The notes: generated by a model not told the origin, from the letters alone. 64,000 bases of DNA from Natranaerobius thermophilus JW/NM-WN-LF (GCF_000020005.1 NC_010718.1:997001-1061000), one strand, 5' to 3'; shown: positions 16,509 through 26,527, numbered from the stretch's first letter. A program made the numbers and translations.

Positions 16509-17780
16509 TTAATACTGATGGGGGCTAGGGTCTGTGCTATCGGTTGATTCAACTTCTTGGTACCACTGGAATTTTTGGGTGAAATATAAAGTTGCACCTC
16601 CGTATTGACCAGCTTGTCCTCCTCTATCGTAAGCACCAGTGCCCAATTGAATGGCATTTTCAGATAGAATATTGTCACGATGTCCTTCGGAATCCATCCA
16701 CATGTCTAAAATATTTTCCGCCATTGACAGGTAAGTTTCGTCATAAAAACTACTCATGGCAATGTTTTCGGCTATACTGGGATTAAGTATTCCTGCCAGC
16801 TCTCCCCGGTCGGAAGGACTATATCGGTCACTGTTATAACTGTTGTTATGGCTAAAAAACTCCTGTTCCGCCATGCTTTTTGAATGGTTCCAGGCAGCAA
16901 TCTCTAGTTCGACGGTATGTTTTAATTCACTCAAATTATGTTCGGCACGGATTTCATTGGTAACGTAGAAAATAGCTGCATTTAGTCTGGGATAATCCAA
17001 ATTATCGAAGTCTACACTTTGGTGGAAAAGTTCATTTTCCCTAAAGTTTGAGGTGTTATAATTATTGTAATCTTCAAGGGTCCAATTATCAGCTATTTGT
17101 TCATCGTCTTCAGGGACATCTTGTTCTGGATCGTCTTTCTCATTGTCCTCTTTATTGTCTTTTTCGTTCTCACGGTCTTTTTCATCATAATCATTTCTAT
17201 CGTTTTCGTCTTCAGTATCTGTGTCTCTATCTTGTCCACTATCTTCTCCCTTATCTTGTTCTGGGCTTTCTAAGTCTTCTTGAGTATCATCTTCTTTTTT
17301 ATCATCTTCTGTATCATCTTCTGTTTTGTCTTCTTCCTGGTTAAAGTCTGTAAAAACTCGGACGGTATTTGTGTCGCCATCCCACTGTATGTATGAGCCT
17401 AAAGCTTCACTAGCAGCCCTTATTGGTACTAGAGTTCTTGAATTTACGATATTTGGAGAAACGTCCGTTGAGATGATTTCACCATTTACTATTAGACTAA
17501 TTTCATCTCTAGACTGGTTTAGAGGGTTAGAGATTGTGCCACCTTCACGGGCTATTAGTACACTTTTAGTGTCACCATCCCAGTCCACATAAGCACCTAA
17601 ATTTTCACTAATAACTCTGATAGGGACCATTGTTCTACTATCTTCTATCTTAGGTGGTACCTCTGTTGGGATTTGTTCACCATCTACCTCAATTTTGGCT
17701 GTCTCTGCTCCTGAAGTAGTGCTAGGAATAGCAATCAGGCATGCTACTGCAGCAGACAAGAAGACTTTTTTGTAATTCAA
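16509..17780 (-). CDS. Secreted protein: two copper-amine-oxidase-N repeats, acidic linker, CAP/SCP domain
   Basis: The 423-residue protein has a signal peptide (residues 1-25). Two copies of the stalk-type copper amine oxidase N-terminal repeat follow (TMVPIRVISENLGAYVDWDG at about 50-69 and TLVPIRAASEALGSYIQWDG at about 118-137). Next comes a 90-residue Asp/Glu-rich, low-complexity linker and then a CAP (SCP/PR1, YkwD-like) domain from about 265. The CAP domain shows NEIRAEHNLSEL, AWNHSKSMAEQEFFSHNN and a late histidine in WMDSEGHRDNIL. The stalk repeats are a common cell-envelope module in Clostridia. A TTG start follows AAAGGAGTG on the minus strand. The role is extracellular but unknown. 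Confidence 0.88.
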   Translation of the reverse strand: MNYKKVFLSAAVACLIAIPSTTSGAETAKIEVDGEQIPTEVPPKIEDSRTMVPIRVISENLGAYVDWDGDTKSVLIAREGGTISNPLNQSRDEISLIVNGEIISTDVSPNIVNSRTLVPIRAASEALGSYIQWDGDTNTVRVFTDFNQEEDKTEDDTEDDKKEDDTQEDLESPEQDKGEDSGQDRDTDTEDENDRNDYDEKDRENEKDNKEDNEKDDPEQDVPEDDEQIADNWTLEDYNNYNTSNFRENELFHQSVDFDNLDYPRLNAAIFYVTNEIRAEHNLSELKHTVELEIAAWNHSKSMAEQEFFSHNNSYNSDRYSPSDRGELAGILNPSIAENIAMSSFYDETYLSMAENILDMWMDSEGHRDNILSENAIQLGTGAYDRGGQAGQYGGATLYFTQKFQWYQEVESTDSTDPSPHQY

Positions 17781-17977
17781 ATAGAAACACTCCTTTCAAA
17801 TTTTTTGTTCAATTGTTTTCTATATTTCTTACTCTGATTTTACATCATTAGATGCGAGAACTTAATAACCCATAGTTATGTAATTGCTGGGGACATTACC
17901 TCAAGATTGAAACAAATACATTTTTTTCTATTGAAAACATTGTGATTGACTCTCATTAGGCAATTTTGAGACTCAAA

Positions 17978-20038
17978 TTAAAATTTAGATTCAATTTTAA
18001 GTTGTTGTGAAATTTCTTCTAAACTATGAACAGGAGTTAGACATGTGAAATCTTTACAAACATAAATTGTTGGTTTGTTGTCTTTTTGGTTCCTGTTGTT
18101 GACTATAGGGGCGAGTTCTTCTAATTGCCTTCCTTTTCTATCTTCAGTTTTTACTAGTAAAAATCTATTAGGATGAAACCCCTTAATTAAAGCTTCTACT
18201 AGCACAGATGTTGCTTCATCAGGTTCAGGATCTGAAACTACGGTGATTTCTTCCGTTGTTGTCAAAACCAAATATACAGCAGTTAAAAAATGAGTATAAT
18301 ATATGGGTGATTTATTTACACTTCCGCCAAAGGAATTGATTTGCCTTTCAGCTAGTTCTTCCAGGGAAGTTTTTCCTGTTAAATGAAATAGTTCTAATAG
18401 ATTCCTCGTTGCCACAGAATTCCCTGAGGGAAGAGCGCTATCATCTATCTCTTTTGGTCTAGATACTAAAGTTTCACTGTCGTGTCCGTACAGATAAAGG
18501 CCCCCTTGGTCTTGATCCCAGAATAATTTGATCATTTCATCATTAAAAATTAGTGCTTTTTCCAAATAGTAGGGTTCAAAGGAAGCATTATATAATTCAA
18601 TTAGCCCCCAAACAAGATAAGCGTAATCATCCAAAAATCCTGGGATTGAAGCTTCTCCGTCTCTGTAACGTGTTAATAACCTTTGATTATTGGTGATTAA
18701 ATTTTTTTCAATAAATCTGTAGGATGATTGAGCCATGTTCAGATATCTCTCATCATTTAAAACCCTACTTCCCTTGGCTAAGGCCGCAATCATGAGACCG
18801 TTCCATGATGTTAATATTTTATCATCTTTAAAGGGATGTTCCCTCTGTTCTCGGTATTCAAATAATTTTTTTAAGTCTTTTTGGAATTCGTCTTTTTCTG
18901 GATTTTTCCCAATTAAATTCGGAATACTGTTTCCGTGTTCAAAATTGCCGTTTGCAGTGATATTGTATTGCTTGCAAAATTCCTGTCCTCGAACTTCACC
19001 CAGGACTTCAATAACTTCTTGTGGAGTAAAGACGTAAAACTTCCCTTCTTCGCCTTCACTATCAGCATCTTCAGCTGAATAAAAACCACCTTCAGGTGAT
19101 GTCAGTTCCCGGGATACATATGTGAATATTTCTTGAGCTATTTCTTTAAAAAAGTTATTTCTAGTGATTTCATAAACTTCTAGATAGGCAATTGCTAACA
19201 AGGCATTATCATATAACATTTTTTCAAAATGAGGTACTAACCATTTTTTATCAGTGGAGTACCTGCAGAACCCATATCCAATATGGTCATAAATACCACC
19301 GCGGTACATTGATGTTAATGTTTTTTTAACCATATGTAAAGCAGATTCGTTACCAGTCAAGTGATAATATCTGAGTAAAAAGTATAAATTATGAGGACTG
19401 GGGAATTTTGGAGCACTTCCAAAGCCACCGTATTCTTCATCAAAGTTTTCTTCAAGCTGTGAAAATGCAATGTGAAGACTTTCTTCAGTTACATTACCGG
19501 GAGCATGAGTAAAGAAGTGGTGTTCTACTGCTTGAGTAATTTCATTTCCAATATTAATTAGTTCATAACGGTCATTTTGCCATTTGCTAGATACCTTTTC
19601 AAGTATATCTTTTAATCCGGGCATTCCTAATCGGTTTTCTTTTGGGAAGTAGGTACCAGCGTAAAAGGGATTTTTATCGTGATTCAGAAAAACTGTTAGG
19701 GGCCAACCTCCTCGGCCAGTTAAAGCTTGACAGGCTGACATGTAAATTGCATCAATATCCGGGCGTTCTTCCCGATCTACCTTAATGGAAATAAAGTTTT
19801 TATTTAGAATTCCAGCTATTTCATGATCTTCAAAAGATTCCTGTTCCATGACATGACACCAGTGGCAGGTCGAGTAGCCAATACTCAAGAAAATAGGCTT
19901 ATCCTCTTTTTTGGCTTTTTCAAAAGCTTCTTCACTCCAGGGAAACCAATCTACAGGGTTATGTGCATGTTGTAACAGATATGGTGATTTTTCATTTGCC
20001 AATCTATTTACCGTGCCATGCATATTTTCCTTTGGCAT
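17978..20038 (-). CDS. yyaL: YyaL-type protein: DUF255 thioredoxin-like domain plus six-hairpin glycosidase-like domain
   Basis: This 686-residue cytosolic protein starts with [20 protein letters not shown], the hallmark of this family. Its thioredoxin-like active site is [15 protein letters not shown] (Cys-His-Trp-Cys at about residues 59-62). The rest forms an alpha/alpha toroid resembling N-acylglucosamine 2-epimerase and glycosidase folds ([38 protein letters not shown]). The family (SSP411/Spata20-like) is widespread, but its biochemical role is unclear. The start follows GGAGCGTGATA on the minus strand. Confidence 0.9.
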   Translation of the reverse strand: MPKENMHGTVNRLANEKSPYLLQHAHNPVDWFPWSEEAFEKAKKEDKPIFLSIGYSTCHWCHVMEQESFEDHEIAGILNKNFISIKVDREERPDIDAIYMSACQALTGRGGWPLTVFLNHDKNPFYAGTYFPKENRLGMPGLKDILEKVSSKWQNDRYELINIGNEITQAVEHHFFTHAPGNVTEESLHIAFSQLEENFDEEYGGFGSAPKFPSPHNLYFLLRYYHLTGNESALHMVKKTLTSMYRGGIYDHIGYGFCRYSTDKKWLVPHFEKMLYDNALLAIAYLEVYEITRNNFFKEIAQEIFTYVSRELTSPEGGFYSAEDADSEGEEGKFYVFTPQEVIEVLGEVRGQEFCKQYNITANGNFEHGNSIPNLIGKNPEKDEFQKDLKKLFEYREQREHPFKDDKILTSWNGLMIAALAKGSRVLNDERYLNMAQSSYRFIEKNLITNNQRLLTRYRDGEASIPGFLDDYAYLVWGLIELYNASFEPYYLEKALIFNDEMIKLFWDQDQGGLYLYGHDSETLVSRPKEIDDSALPSGNSVATRNLLELFHLTGKTSLEELAERQINSFGGSVNKSPIYYTHFLTAVYLVLTTTEEITVVSDPEPDEATSVLVEALIKGFHPNRFLLVKTEDRKGRQLEELAPIVNNRNQKDNKPTIYVCKDFTCLTPVHSLEEISQQLKIESKF

Positions 20039-20120
20039 CTTATCACGCTCCTATCTAAACTAGTTATTTATTTCTAGTATTTGAATACGTAAAGGAATTA
20101 TTATTCTAATATTGCTCTAA

Positions 20121-20155
20121 TAAAAGCAGCTCCGGGTAAAATTTCTCGGAGCTGC
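20121..20155 (-). terminator. Terminator of the first asparagine synthetase gene
   Basis: GCAGCTCCG and CGGAGCTGC form a 9-bp stem with a 12-nt loop, followed on the minus strand by TTTTA. Confidence 0.75.
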
Positions 20156-20195
20156 AATAACTTAAAGTCAAATAATTAAACTTAAATTATATAAG

Positions 20196-22049
20196 TTAAT
20201 ATTTAATCTTGACATCGTATTTTTTTAACCAAGTATTAACTTGCCCTAAGTGTGCTAGTAATTGTGGACCAGACATTAATTGCCCAAAAAAAGGAGTTTT
20301 AATAGAGGTTCCTTTGCTTTTAACAAGATCTTCAAGGGTATCTTTTTGGATAAATTCAAGCAATGGGGCATTCGGATCATCTAAAATTTCAGTTTGCACC
20401 CATGTAGCAACTGCTTGACTGTATTTTGGGTGATAGGTTTTGGGGTAAGGATTCTTTTTTCGATTTAATATAGCGTCTGGCAACACATCTTCAAGAGCTT
20501 TTCTTAAAATCCACTTTTCTTGTTGATTATGCCATTTCATGTAGGCTGGGATATTCCAAACATATTCGACTAAATTATGATCAGCAAAAGGTACACGAAC
20601 CTCTAAACTAGCCCCCATACTCATCCGGTCTTTTCTATCCAAAAGAGTAGTCATAAACCAGATCATATTCAAATAGGAAATTTCACGTCTTTGTTTGTTT
20701 ACACTCTTTTCTCCTTCTAAATAAGGAGTCTCTTGTATAGATTCTTGATATCTAAAACGAACATAATCTTCCAATTGTAATTTGCTTTTCCAAGGTTCTC
20801 TTAATAATCTTTCCCGCAAATTTATTGAATCCATCCATGGGAAATAAGGACGATTCATTAGTTCTTCACGATAAAACCAGGGGTATCCACCAAAAATTTC
20901 GTCAGCACATTCACCTGATTGAGCTACTGTTGCATTCTTTTTTATTTGTTTACAAAACCATAATAGTGAAGAATCAATATCTGCCATACCGGGTAGATCT
21001 CTAACATAAACCGCTTCTTTTAAATAGTTTACCAGAGTCTCTATTGAAATGACATTTTGATGATGAGTTGTGCCAAATTGGTTGGAAACTACATCAATCC
21101 ACTGTTTATCACCAGTGGGCTGAAAATTATTCGATGAGAAATAACGCTCATTTTCTTCATATGAGATTGAATAGGTGTTTAGTGGATTATAACCCTCTTT
21201 TCGTGTCAATTTTTTAGAAGCAAAAGCTGTTAAAGCGGAAGAATCTATTCCTCCTGATAAAAAAGTACAAATTGGAACATCCGATACCAACTGTCTTTGA
21301 ACCGCATCCTTCAATAGATCGTGTACTTTTAAAGCAGTTACTTTTTTACTATCTTTGTGCACTGAACTTTTAACTTGCCAGTATCTCCAAATCTTGAAGT
21401 TGTCTTTATCAAAAACCATTGCATGAGCTGGCCGAAGCTCTGAAATGTCGGAAAAAACACCATGACCTGGAGTCCTAGATGGAGAAAGGGCAAAAATTTC
21501 TTTCAGACCTTCCAAATCAATATGACTGTCAATATATCTATTAGATAGTAATGCTTTAAGTTCAGAACCGAATATTAAACCTTCCTGTTTGATAGCGTAA
21601 AATAAAGGTTTAACACCTAATCTGTCTCTTGCCATAAACAATCTTTCTTTATTTTTGTCCCAAATAGCAAAGGCAAAAATTCCGTTTAACTTTTCCAAGC
21701 ATTTCTCTTTCCATTCAATAAATGAAGTAAGTAGAACTTCAGTATCAGAATTAGTGGTGAAGTGATGTCCTAGAGACTTAAGTTCTAATCGCAGTTGTTC
21801 TGTATTATATAATTCTCCATTATAAACAATAGTGAATTGAGACCTTCTACATTCTTTACTCATAGGCTGTTTACCAAAAGCAGGATCGATTACAGCCAAT
21901 CGAGTATGACCAAATGCTACGTGTCTATCAAGCCAAATTTGTTTATCATCAGGACCACGGTGTTCCAAAGTGTTCGTCATTTGTTTAATTTGTTTTTCCT
22001 CTTCCTCCAAATTTTTTTTAAAATTAACCCAACCTGTTATTCCACACAT
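20196..22049 (-). CDS. asnB: Asparagine synthase (glutamine-hydrolysing), first copy
   Basis: This enzyme amidates aspartate using glutamine and ATP. The 617-residue protein starts MCGITGWVNF, so Cys2 is the N-terminal glutaminase nucleophile. The glutaminase half contains LEHRGPDDKQ, GHTRLAVID and YNGELYN, with SDTEVLL further on. The synthetase half has the pyrophosphate-binding loop FLSGGIDSSALTAFA and the SGECADEIFGGYPWF block. Length and motifs fit full-length AsnB. It is divergent from a second asparagine synthetase with only 167 bp between starts, so both promoters must lie there. Confidence 0.93.
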   Translation of the reverse strand: MCGITGWVNFKKNLEEEEKQIKQMTNTLEHRGPDDKQIWLDRHVAFGHTRLAVIDPAFGKQPMSKECRRSQFTIVYNGELYNTEQLRLELKSLGHHFTTNSDTEVLLTSFIEWKEKCLEKLNGIFAFAIWDKNKERLFMARDRLGVKPLFYAIKQEGLIFGSELKALLSNRYIDSHIDLEGLKEIFALSPSRTPGHGVFSDISELRPAHAMVFDKDNFKIWRYWQVKSSVHKDSKKVTALKVHDLLKDAVQRQLVSDVPICTFLSGGIDSSALTAFASKKLTRKEGYNPLNTYSISYEENERYFSSNNFQPTGDKQWIDVVSNQFGTTHHQNVISIETLVNYLKEAVYVRDLPGMADIDSSLLWFCKQIKKNATVAQSGECADEIFGGYPWFYREELMNRPYFPWMDSINLRERLLREPWKSKLQLEDYVRFRYQESIQETPYLEGEKSVNKQRREISYLNMIWFMTTLLDRKDRMSMGASLEVRVPFADHNLVEYVWNIPAYMKWHNQQEKWILRKALEDVLPDAILNRKKNPYPKTYHPKYSQAVATWVQTEILDDPNAPLLEFIQKDTLEDLVKSKGTSIKTPFFGQLMSGPQLLAHLGQVNTWLKKYDVKIKY

Positions 22050-22216
22050 TATTAGCCACCCTTTTGAAAATGATTTTCATTATCATGGTTTCTATTATAC
22101 TATTAGCTGAGATTAAGTTTCGTGCATTTTATCATGAGTTAACAAAGAATATCATACACGAGTACACTATTAATGTGATTTATCCTGGCAAAACAAGTAA
22201 CAGAAAGGATGGTAAA
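22050..22216. promoter_or_regulatory. Divergent intergenic region between two asparagine synthetase genes
   Basis: This is 167 bp of AT-rich sequence between divergent starts. An open frame of the second gene extends back through it to 22064, but a start there would place 51 residues before the essential Cys. The region is therefore better read as the shared promoter region. No riboswitch or T-box motif was recognised. Confidence 0.5.
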
Positions 22217-24109
22217 ATGTGTGGGTTTGTTTGTTATATACCTAAAAAAGAAAAAGGTAATTTGTATAGTAAAAACATGAAAATAAAAATTCAGAATAAG
22301 GTGAAAGATGCCGCAGAAGTTATAAGTCATAGAGGCCCAGATGATAGTGGTTATTATAGCGATAAAAATATTTCTTTAGGGTTTAAACGACTAAGTATTA
22401 TTGACTTGGAAGGCGGGAAGCAACCACTATCTTATTTTAATAACCGTTACCAAATAGTTTTTAATGGGGAAATTTACAATTACCTAGAATTAAGAAATGA
22501 ATTAATCAATACTGGAGTTAATTTAAACACAGAATCAGATACTGAAATTATTGTTGCTTTATATCATCAGCATGGTTCTGAAATAGCTCATAAATTAAGG
22601 GGTATGTTTTCTTTTATTATTTGGGATTCAAAGCTAAAGAAACTGTTTGGTGCTAGAGACTATTTTGGTATAAAGCCGTTGTATTATTCAGACCATGATG
22701 AGTTTATAGTATTTTGTTCAGAGAAAAAAGCGTTGTTACAATTTATAGAAACTGACCTGGATTACGAGACTTTACAACATTATCTTACTTATCAGTATCC
22801 CCCGGAACCTAATACAATGGATAAAAACATTAAAAAAATACCGCCAGGTACTTGCTTTTACTATGATACCAAAAGTCAATCTGAGTGTTTATCTTTAAAT
22901 AAATATTTCAGTCTAAAACTCAATCCTAATAAAAACTACATCAATCAAGAAGAAAAGTTGGTTAGTCAAGTTAAAGTTGCTTTAGAAAAATCTGTTAAAT
23001 TGCATATGAGAAGTGATGTTCCAGTAGGTGCCTTTTTATCAAGTGGTATAGATTCTACTGGTATAGTAGCTTTAGCTAAAAAGATTCATCCAGATATCAA
23101 AACTTTTACGAGTGGATTTTCAAGAGAAGGTTATAATGAAGCTGATATAGCTAAAGATACGGCAGAAAAAATAGGTGTGGATCATTACACTAAAACTGTA
23201 ACTGCGGAAGATATTATGAGAGACTTGCCAACAATAATTTGGCATATGGATGACCCGGTTGCTGACCCCGCAGCCATTCCTTTGTATTACGTTAGTCAAG
23301 AAGCTTCAAAACAGGTTAAAGTTGTCTTATCAGGTGAAGGTGCTGATGAATTGTTTGGAGGATACAATATTTATAGAGAACCAGGGGATTTGAAAAAGTT
23401 CACTTCTTTACCAATTACCTTAAAAAAATCATTATTTTATTTAAGTCGGATTCTACCTGATGGTGTAAAAGGAAAAGAGTTTATTAGTAGAGGTATTCTT
23501 CCTATTGAAAAAAGGTATTATGGTAATGCTAGGATTTTTAAAGAGTTAGAAAAAGCTAAGTTTTATCAAAAGTTTGATTCTGGAAAAAAATTTTATGATA
23601 TTACTCAATCCTATTATAAAGAAGCTAAAAACATGGAAAGCATAGAAAAAATGCAGTATATTGACTTGAACACCTGGCTTTCCGGAGACATACTTATTAA
23701 GGCAGATAGAATGACTATGGCACATTCTTTAGAATTGCGGGTTCCCTTTTTAGATAAAAGTGTTTTTAATATTGCGAAGCAAATACCATCTGAATTTAAG
23801 GTAACTCCAGAAACTACTAAATATATTTTGAGAAAAGCTCTGGAAACCGAGATACCCGATTCTATCATAAACAGAAAAAAATTAGGATTCCCGGTTCCCA
23901 TAAGATTGTGGTTAAAAGAAGAAATGTTTTCTTGGGCAAGAACCATTATCAAAAATAGTGACACAGATTATTTATTCAACAAGCAAGCGGTATTAAAGCT
24001 ACTAGAAGATCACCGAAAAAACAAGGGAGACTATAGCCGCAAAATTTGGACTGTACTAACTTTTATGATTTGGCATAAAAATATGGTGGTAGAAAGAAAG
24101 GCTTATTAA
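22217..24109 (+). CDS. asnB: Asparagine synthase (glutamine-hydrolysing), second copy
   Basis: The 630-residue protein starts MCGFVCYIP at ATG 22217 after AAAGGATGG. Only this start exposes the nucleophile Cys2 after Met removal. Glutaminase motifs are SHRGPDDSGYY, GFKRLSIID and FNGEIYNYLELR. The synthetase loop reads FLSSGIDSTGIVALA rather than the more common SGGIDSS of the neighbouring copy. LSGEGADELFGGYNIYREP and LELRVPFLDKSVF follow. It diverges strongly in sequence from the first copy, so it is not a recent duplication. It may serve a different amide transfer or a different nitrogen condition. Genes for glutamine synthetase and an ANTAR regulator follow on the same strand. Confidence 0.92.
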   Translation: MCGFVCYIPKKEKGNLYSKNMKIKIQNKVKDAAEVISHRGPDDSGYYSDKNISLGFKRLSIIDLEGGKQPLSYFNNRYQIVFNGEIYNYLELRNELINTGVNLNTESDTEIIVALYHQHGSEIAHKLRGMFSFIIWDSKLKKLFGARDYFGIKPLYYSDHDEFIVFCSEKKALLQFIETDLDYETLQHYLTYQYPPEPNTMDKNIKKIPPGTCFYYDTKSQSECLSLNKYFSLKLNPNKNYINQEEKLVSQVKVALEKSVKLHMRSDVPVGAFLSSGIDSTGIVALAKKIHPDIKTFTSGFSREGYNEADIAKDTAEKIGVDHYTKTVTAEDIMRDLPTIIWHMDDPVADPAAIPLYYVSQEASKQVKVVLSGEGADELFGGYNIYREPGDLKKFTSLPITLKKSLFYLSRILPDGVKGKEFISRGILPIEKRYYGNARIFKELEKAKFYQKFDSGKKFYDITQSYYKEAKNMESIEKMQYIDLNTWLSGDILIKADRMTMAHSLELRVPFLDKSVFNIAKQIPSEFKVTPETTKYILRKALETEIPDSIINRKKLGFPVPIRLWLKEEMFSWARTIIKNSDTDYLFNKQAVLKLLEDHRKNKGDYSRKIWTVLTFMIWHKNMVVERKAY

Positions 24110-24200
24110 TTGGTTAAGCAGATTTAATAAATTACTTTATTAATAATCACATCTTATAGTAAATAATTATAATATATAGCAACTAAAATTTATAAACTTT

Positions 24201-24238
24201 GAGTGCAAAGGTGTACTCTAGTGAGCAAAGGCGTTCAC
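24201..24238 (+). promoter_or_regulatory. Tandem hexaloop RNA hairpins: ANTAR-protein target
   Basis: Hairpin P1 (24201-24218) is GAGTGC-AAAGGT-GTACTC. Hairpin P2 (24221-24238) is GTGAGC-AAAGGC-GTTCAC. Each has six paired positions (including one G-U) and a six-base loop with A at position 1 and G at position 4. That is the established signature of RNAs bound by dimeric ANTAR antiterminators. A two-base linker separates the hairpins. The ANTAR gene lies downstream at 25709. Confidence 0.85.
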
Positions 24239-24294
24239 TTGTACAGTTGTATTATATTAATACGACTGTACTAGGGACGCCTTAAATTATTTTA
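24228..24294 (+). terminator. Attenuator hairpin competing with ANTAR hairpin P2
   Basis: AAGGCGT (24228-24234, the loop and 3' arm of P2) can pair with ACGCCTT (24277-24283). Inside that, GTACAGTTGTATT pairs with AATACGACTGTAC. The tail AAATTATTTTA is moderately T-rich. P2 and this hairpin cannot form together, the standard layout for ANTAR antitermination. Confidence 0.75.
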
Positions 24295-24320
24295 TAGAAA
24301 TTATCAGGAGGTATATGAAC

Positions 24321-25658
24321 ATGTGTAAATTTACTAAAGAAGATGTTTTGAAAATGGCAAAAGAGCAAAACGTGAAATTTATTAGGTTGCAATTTACTGA
24401 CATTTTTGGAATTATGAAAAATGTTGCAATTCCAGTAAGTCAGCTAGAAAAAGCTTTGGATGGGGAAATGATGTTTGATGGATCCTCAGTTGAAGGTTTT
24501 GTTAGAATCGAAGAAAGCGATATGTATTTACAACCAGATCCGAATACATTTATAACTTTCCCTTGGAGATCAGGAATTGATGGGGATGTAGGAAGGTTGA
24601 TTTGTGATGTTTATGATTCTACAGAAGGGAAGCCATTTGCAGGTTGCCCTAGAAGTGTGCTTAGAAGTTTGGTTGATAAGGCAGTCCAAAAGGGGTATAC
24701 TTTGAACGCAGGTCCAGAAGCTGAATTTTTCTTATTTTTAACTGATAGTGAAGGTCGACCAACTACCATCACTCATGATAAAGCCGGATATTTTGATTTA
24801 TCACCTGTAGACCTGGGTGAAGGTGCAAGAAGAGACATGGTTACTACTCTTCAAAAAATGGGATATGAGATTGAAGCATCTCATCACGAAGTGGCACCAG
24901 GACAGCACGAAATTGACTTTCAGTATTCAGATGCTCTGGATATTGCTGATAAAATAGTCACATTTAAATTGGTTGTAAGAAGTATAGCACAACGACATGG
25001 CCTTCATGCTACTTTTATGCCGAAACCAATTCAGGGTATAAATGGTTCAGGTATGCATATTAATTTATCATTGTTTAAAAATGGAGGGAACACTTTTTAT
25101 GATCCACAAAAAGAAAATGGTTTAAGTGACGTAGCCGTTAATTTTGTTGGTGGTCTGCTAAAGCACGGAAAGGCCATTACTGCAATTACAAATCCAACTG
25201 TCAATTCCTATAAAAGATTAGTGCCTGGCTATGAAGCACCGGTTAATATGGCATGGTCATTTAGAAACAGAAGTCCGCTAATTAGAATTCCTGGTAAGAG
25301 GGGTTCGTCAACAAGAACTGAGTTACGAAGCCCTGATCCTTCTTTTAATCCTTACTTATCTTTAGCAGCGATTTTAGCAGCTGGTTTAGACGGTGTTGAA
25401 AATCAAATCGATCCCCCTGCACCTGTTGATAGAAATATTTATGATATGACTGAAGAAAGCTTAGAAGAACTACAAATTGATCAATTACCAGAAACTTTAG
25501 AAAAAGCAATTAATCATTTAGAGGAAGATGAATTGATTAAAAATGCTTTAGGTGAACATGTTTGCGAGAAATTCATTGAAGCCAAAAAAATTGAATGGAA
25601 AAATTACATGTCAGCAGTTCACCAGTGGGAGCTAGACGAATATTTAACAAAATTTTAG
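24321..25658 (+). CDS. glnA: Glutamine synthetase type I, second copy (ANTAR-attenuated)
   Basis: The 445-residue protein has GSI-alpha motifs: [70 protein letters not shown] and [15 protein letters not shown]. It is clearly related to, but distinct from, the copy at 11449. AGGAGGT (24306-24312) is only two bases from the ATG at 24315 but eight from the ATG at 24321, so the latter (MCKFTKEDV) is the likely start. The leader holds an ANTAR-type double hairpin and attenuator, and the ANTAR gene follows 50 bp after the stop. Expression is therefore probably induced by a nitrogen-related signal through antitermination. Confidence 0.94.
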   Translation: MCKFTKEDVLKMAKEQNVKFIRLQFTDIFGIMKNVAIPVSQLEKALDGEMMFDGSSVEGFVRIEESDMYLQPDPNTFITFPWRSGIDGDVGRLICDVYDSTEGKPFAGCPRSVLRSLVDKAVQKGYTLNAGPEAEFFLFLTDSEGRPTTITHDKAGYFDLSPVDLGEGARRDMVTTLQKMGYEIEASHHEVAPGQHEIDFQYSDALDIADKIVTFKLVVRSIAQRHGLHATFMPKPIQGINGSGMHINLSLFKNGGNTFYDPQKENGLSDVAVNFVGGLLKHGKAITAITNPTVNSYKRLVPGYEAPVNMAWSFRNRSPLIRIPGKRGSSTRTELRSPDPSFNPYLSLAAILAAGLDGVENQIDPPAPVDRNIYDMTEESLEELQIDQLPETLEKAINHLEEDELIKNALGEHVCEKFIEAKKIEWKNYMSAVHQWELDEYLTKF

Positions 25659-25708
25659 TATATAAATTAGAGTCTATTTCATGAAATCTTAGGGATGGAG
25701 TGGTTACA

Positions 25709-26284
25709 GTGCCTGAGGCGAATGTAGTAGTTGCCTCCGGAGAAACTGAGTATAGGAAACACTTAAAAAGTACGCTAATGCAGTGTGGGTATAAGTTGGT
25801 TGGTGAGAGTGATAATATGGATGCCACTTTACGCCTATATCATAGGCTGATTCCTCGATTAATTATAGCCGATATTGATAATATAGATTTTGATGTGATT
25901 GGTCTACTGAATGTGATAGAGCCTGTTGGTGAAACAGCTATAGTTATCCTAACAAGTAATATTCAACAACAACTATTGTCTATGGCTAAAGAATCATGGA
26001 TTCTTACTCCGATTATGAAACCTGTCAATAAGCAGGCATTGATTGCTTATTTAGAAATTGCCATGGCTAATTTCGAGCGATATCAAAAACTACAATCTGA
26101 ACTAAACAATTTAAAAGATGATTTAGAGACTAGAAAGTTAGTTGATCGAGCTAAAAATATACTGATGAAGAAGAAAAAGATGACTGAAGCGGAAGCCTTT
26201 AGAAGTATTCAAAAAAAGAGTATGGATAATTCAATCCCTATGAAAAAAGTAGCTGAATCTATTATTATTACGAATGATTTTTAA
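25709..26284 (+). CDS. ANTAR-domain response regulator (transcription antiterminator)
   Basis: The 191-residue protein has an N-terminal receiver-like domain (about 1-118), a coiled coil (about 122-145) and a C-terminal ANTAR RNA-binding domain (about 137-187). The last shows LVDRAKNILMKKKKMTEAEAF and the aromatic-poor tail MKKVAESIII. The receiver keeps Asp55 (LIIADID), Thr82 and Lys104, but the N-terminal acidic pair is replaced by ASGE. Mg-dependent phosphorylation may therefore be altered. GTG 25709 is preceded by GGAG. It lies directly behind the second glutamine synthetase, whose leader has the cognate type of RNA target. No sensor kinase is adjacent. Confidence 0.9.
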   Translation: MPEANVVVASGETEYRKHLKSTLMQCGYKLVGESDNMDATLRLYHRLIPRLIIADIDNIDFDVIGLLNVIEPVGETAIVILTSNIQQQLLSMAKESWILTPIMKPVNKQALIAYLEIAMANFERYQKLQSELNNLKDDLETRKLVDRAKNILMKKKKMTEAEAFRSIQKKSMDNSIPMKKVAESIIITNDF

Positions 26285-26478
26285 ATAATAATGAATTTAA
26301 TTAAAACTAATCAGAGTACTCTTTAGAAAGGAATATGTGGTTTGTCGTCTTTCTTAGAAGCTGTCAAAAAGATTACCGCTGATTAAAAATGTGTAAGATT
26401 GAACAATATAGTAAAAGTTGTTTATATAGTGCCGGCAAAATTCTTTGCTAAGTAGGTAGTTGAAATAAATTATTAATA
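26285..26478. other. Intergenic stretch without recognised content
   Basis: About 190 bp lie between the ANTAR gene and its terminator. I see no start with a ribosome binding site and no known RNA motif. It may be a long 3' untranslated region. Confidence 0.4.
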
Positions 26479-26527
26479 TAAGCGGCCCCAGCTCGATTTT
26501 TAGAGCTAAGGCCGCTTAATCTTTTTT
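26479..26527 (+). terminator. Rho-independent terminator after the glnA-ANTAR unit
   Basis: TAAGCGGCC and GGCCGCTTA form the outer stem, AGCTC and GAGCT an inner stem, followed by CTTTTTT. Confidence 0.88.

Noticed and set aside
22064-22216. Extended N-terminus for the second asparagine synthetase starting at 22064
   Set aside because: It would bury the essential Cys2 nucleophile under 51 extra residues. ATG 22217 has a ribosome binding site and gives MCGF.
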